From: Clostridiales bacterium UBA8960
Lineage (GTDB): Bacteria > Bacillota > Clostridia > Peptostreptococcales > Acidaminobacteraceae
Assembly (NCBI GenBank): GCA_003482695.1
Contig: DMYC01000154.1
Location: 1 to 7,531 of the forward strand
Length of the DNA stretch: 7,531 nucleotides
Direction: 5' to 3'
In this document: one piece after another, positions 5,824 through 7,531 of the stretch
Layout of the letters: each line of letters begins with the position of its first letter
How positions within the stretch are numbered: the first letter of the stretch is position 1
Program-made: the position numbers and the translations under genes
Notes under the pieces: generated by a model
What the model was told of the DNA's origin: nothing
What the model saw: the letters and a program-made list of their open reading frames with translations, nothing else
The model's database searches: none

Positions 5824-7310
5824 TCAAACTGAGAGTTTCTAACATCGAAAAATCGTTCCCTGGCGTTAAGGCGCTCGACAAGATTGAGTTTTCGGTGCGT
5901 AAGGGGACTGTTCACGTACTCTGCGGAGAAAATGGCGCAGGAAAATCTACTTTGATGAAAATCATCAACGGAATCTATCAACCCGATTCCGGTCAAATTC
6001 TGATAGATGGCAAAGAAGTCAAAATCAAAAATCCAATTCAAGCTAGGCATTTGGGAATTTCCATGATTTTTCAGGAACTCAACTTCATACCTGAAATGAC
6101 GATTGAAGAAAGTCTATTCGTGGGTAACTGGCCAAAGGACAAGTTTGGCAAAGTGGACTGGCCAGAAATTAGAAAGCGAACACTTGAACTCCTCAGAGCA
6201 GAAAACCTCAACTACAAGCCCGATACACGCCTTAAGGATTTAACCGTTTCCGACATACAGATGCTTGAAATTCTTAAAGCGATTTCATATCAGTCGGACA
6301 TTATCATTATGGATGAGCCAACGTCTGCCATCACACAAAAGGAAGTGGATGTGCTCTTTAGGAAAATTTTCGAGCTAAAGTCGCGAGGTGCAGCCATTAT
6401 ATACATCTCACACAAAATGGACGAGATTTTTAAAATTGCTGACGATATTACGGTTTTCAGAGATGGAAAAGTGATCGACTCAAAGCCAAAAGAGGCACTC
6501 GATATCGATACTGTCATATCGCTCATGGTCGGTCGCAAACTTGGAAACGACTTTCCGAAGATAACGGTTCCAATCGGCGAATCCATTTTATCAGTTGAAC
6601 AACTCTGCGGGATGAAGTTTAAAGAGGTATCCTTTGATTTAAGAAAAGGAGAGATTATTGGATTTGCAGGGTTGATGGGGGCTGGTCGAACAGAAGTCAT
6701 GCGTGCGATTTTCGGTCTCGATCCGGTTCGCTCTGGCAAAATAACGATGCATGGAAAACCTGTAAAAATTCGAAATGTCAAAGACAGCATCGATCAAAAA
6801 GTGGTCATGCTCACTGAAGACAGACGTCGATATGGCATTCTTCCTGTCAGAAGCGTTAGAGAAAACATAAGCATAACAAATTTAAGCAAGTTCATCTACA
6901 AAGGCAAGTTGCACGCCAAAGAGGAATTTGATTCAGTAAAATATTATTGTGACAAAATGAAAGTCAAAACGCCAACCTATGAAACGGCTATTTCATCGCT
7001 TAGTGGCGGTAACCAGCAGAAAGTTTTACTCGCAAAATGGCTCATCACCGATCCAGAAGTCTTTATCGTTGATGAACCCACTAGAGGCATCGATGTTGGT
7101 GCGAAATACGAAATCTACAAACTGATTTCAGACCTCGTGTCGGAGGGAAAAAGTGTCATCATGGTTTCTTCTGAGCTTCCTGAGCTGATAGGCATGTGCG
7201 ACAGAATCGTCGTCATGGCAAAAGGGGAAGTGATGGGAATACTGGACAAATCGGATTTTTCTCAGGAAAACATCATGAGACTCGCCACAAGCACAAAACA
7301 AATGAATTAG
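5811..7310 (+). CDS. Sugar ABC transporter ATPase, CUT2 family (RbsA/MglA/XylG-like), two nucleotide-binding domains
   Basis: A 499-residue tandem ATPase, the usual length for the CUT2 family, which powers import of monosaccharides such as ribose, xylose, galactose or arabinose. Domain 1 has Walker A GENGAGKST (39-47, Lys45), Q-loop Gln88 in IFQELN, a degenerate signature LTVSDIQ (144-150) and Walker B IIIMDEPTSA (Asp168, Glu169). Domain 2 has the family's typical altered Walker A GLMGAGRT (287-294, with Arg293 where Lys is normal), a canonical signature LSGGNQQ (397-403) and Walker B VFIVDEPTRGID (Asp421, Glu422). This asymmetry is known for RbsA-type proteins and suggests one intact catalytic site. 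There is no membrane segment, so it acts on the inner face of the membrane with the permease encoded 10 nt downstream. It probably responds to the two-component system upstream. Motifs alone do not decide the substrate, so no gene symbol is assigned. Confidence 0.95.
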   Translation: MNHDVKLRVSNIEKSFPGVKALDKIEFSVRKGTVHVLCGENGAGKSTLMKIINGIYQPDSGQILIDGKEVKIKNPIQARHLGISMIFQELNFIPEMTIEESLFVGNWPKDKFGKVDWPEIRKRTLELLRAENLNYKPDTRLKDLTVSDIQMLEILKAISYQSDIIIMDEPTSAITQKEVDVLFRKIFELKSRGAAIIYISHKMDEIFKIADDITVFRDGKVIDSKPKEALDIDTVISLMVGRKLGNDFPKITVPIGESILSVEQLCGMKFKEVSFDLRKGEIIGFAGLMGAGRTEVMRAIFGLDPVRSGKITMHGKPVKIRNVKDSIDQKVVMLTEDRRRYGILPVRSVRENISITNLSKFIYKGKLHAKEEFDSVKYYCDKMKVKTPTYETAISSLSGGNQQKVLLAKWLITDPEVFIVDEPTRGIDVGAKYEIYKLISDLVSEGKSVIMVSSELPELIGMCDRIVVMAKGEVMGILDKSDFSQENIMRLATSTKQMN

Positions 7311-7320
7311 GAGATTGGTT

Positions 7321-7531
7321 ATGAAGACTTATATTGAAAAGCTTAAAAAATCGAATATGATGGGGACATTTAGTATCTATTTTGTATTGCTTGCACTGTT
7401 TTTTGTGAGTATGTTAGCCAATGAGAACTTTGCGACCATCGGTAATCTATCAAATATTTCTCGCCAAATAGCAGTGGGTACGATCTTAGCCTTTGGGCAA
7501 ACGATTCTGATCATCAACGGCATGCTCGATC
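7321..7531 (+). CDS. Sugar ABC transporter permease, RbsC-like (CUT2), N-terminal part, cut by window end
   Basis: The first 70 codons are visible and the frame is open to the window edge. The start is an ATG at 7321 with AGGAGA (7309-7314) 6 nt before it, overlapping the stop codon of the ATPase gene (TAG 7308-7310), so the two are almost certainly co-translated. A basic N-terminus (MKTYIEKLKKSN) precedes a first membrane segment at about residues 17-33 (FSIYFVLLALFFVSMLA). The stretch NFATIGNLSNISRQIAVGTILAFGQT followed by LIINGMLD corresponds to the conserved region of RbsC/XylH-type permeases around the second helix, where the usual form is close to ITGGIDLSVG. It would form the membrane channel for the sugar with the ATPase. 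Whether a second permease and the transport binding protein follow cannot be seen. Confidence 0.9.
   Translation, partial: MKTYIEKLKKSNMMGTFSIYFVLLALFFVSMLANENFATIGNLSNISRQIAVGTILAFGQTILIINGMLD

Noticed and set aside
6290..6790. Long antisense open frame (166 codons) opposite the ABC ATPase gene
   Set aside because: It mirrors the strongly conserved ATPase coding sequence, has no recognisable domain and is Ser/Ile-rich as expected for a shadow frame.
1..7531. CRISPR arrays, insertion sequences, tRNA or rRNA genes, attachment sites
   Set aside because: No regularly spaced long repeats, transposase-like frames, terminal inverted repeats or tRNA-like sequences were seen; the window is ordinary coding DNA.

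Overview
The window looks like chromosomal DNA of a low-to-moderate GC Gram-positive anaerobe, most likely Bacillota of the Clostridia type. The basis is strong AGGAGG-type ribosome binding sites, intrinsic terminators with T-tracts, and a YesM/YesN-type two-component pair next to a sugar ABC transporter. This is an inference from gene style; the genus cannot be named. All genes lie on the + strand and coding density is high.

Layout: (1) Positions 2-697 hold the 3' end of a Na+/phosphate cotransporter-family gene with a PhoU-like tail, closed by a strong intrinsic terminator (706-744). (2) A promoter-like stretch (perfect TATAAT at 774-779) and an AGGAGG site lead into a compact three-gene unit: a membrane-anchored family 1 (CUT1-type) solute-binding protein (810-2288), a YesM-type sensor histidine kinase (2293-4047) and a YesN-type response regulator with an AraC DNA-binding domain (4040-5635). 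The spacing is 4 nt and then an 8-nt overlap, so the three are probably co-transcribed and translationally coupled. (3) A 175-bp intergenic region (5636-5810) carries a direct repeat GTGCAAA with a 21-bp period, small hairpins, a weak -10-like element, a terminator-like hairpin (5736-5770) and an inverted repeat across the next start codon. (4) A CUT2-type (RbsA/MglA/XylG-like) sugar ABC transporter follows: a two-domain ATPase (5811-7310) and the start of an RbsC-like permease (7321 onward, cut by the window end).

Proposed logic (inference): the anchored binding protein captures an extracellular sugar and presents it to the Cache-type sensor region of the kinase. The kinase phosphorylates the AraC-type regulator, which activates the adjacent transporter through the repeats in the intergenic region. 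This resembles known sugar-sensing three-component systems such as AraPST (next to araEGH in Geobacillus) and XylFII-LytS-YesN (next to xylFGH in Clostridium beijerinckii), so the concept is not new. Less usual here are the pairing of a CUT1-type sensor protein with a CUT2 transporter, the absence of a transport binding protein between regulator and ATPase, and the structured intergenic region. The sugar cannot be identified from this window.
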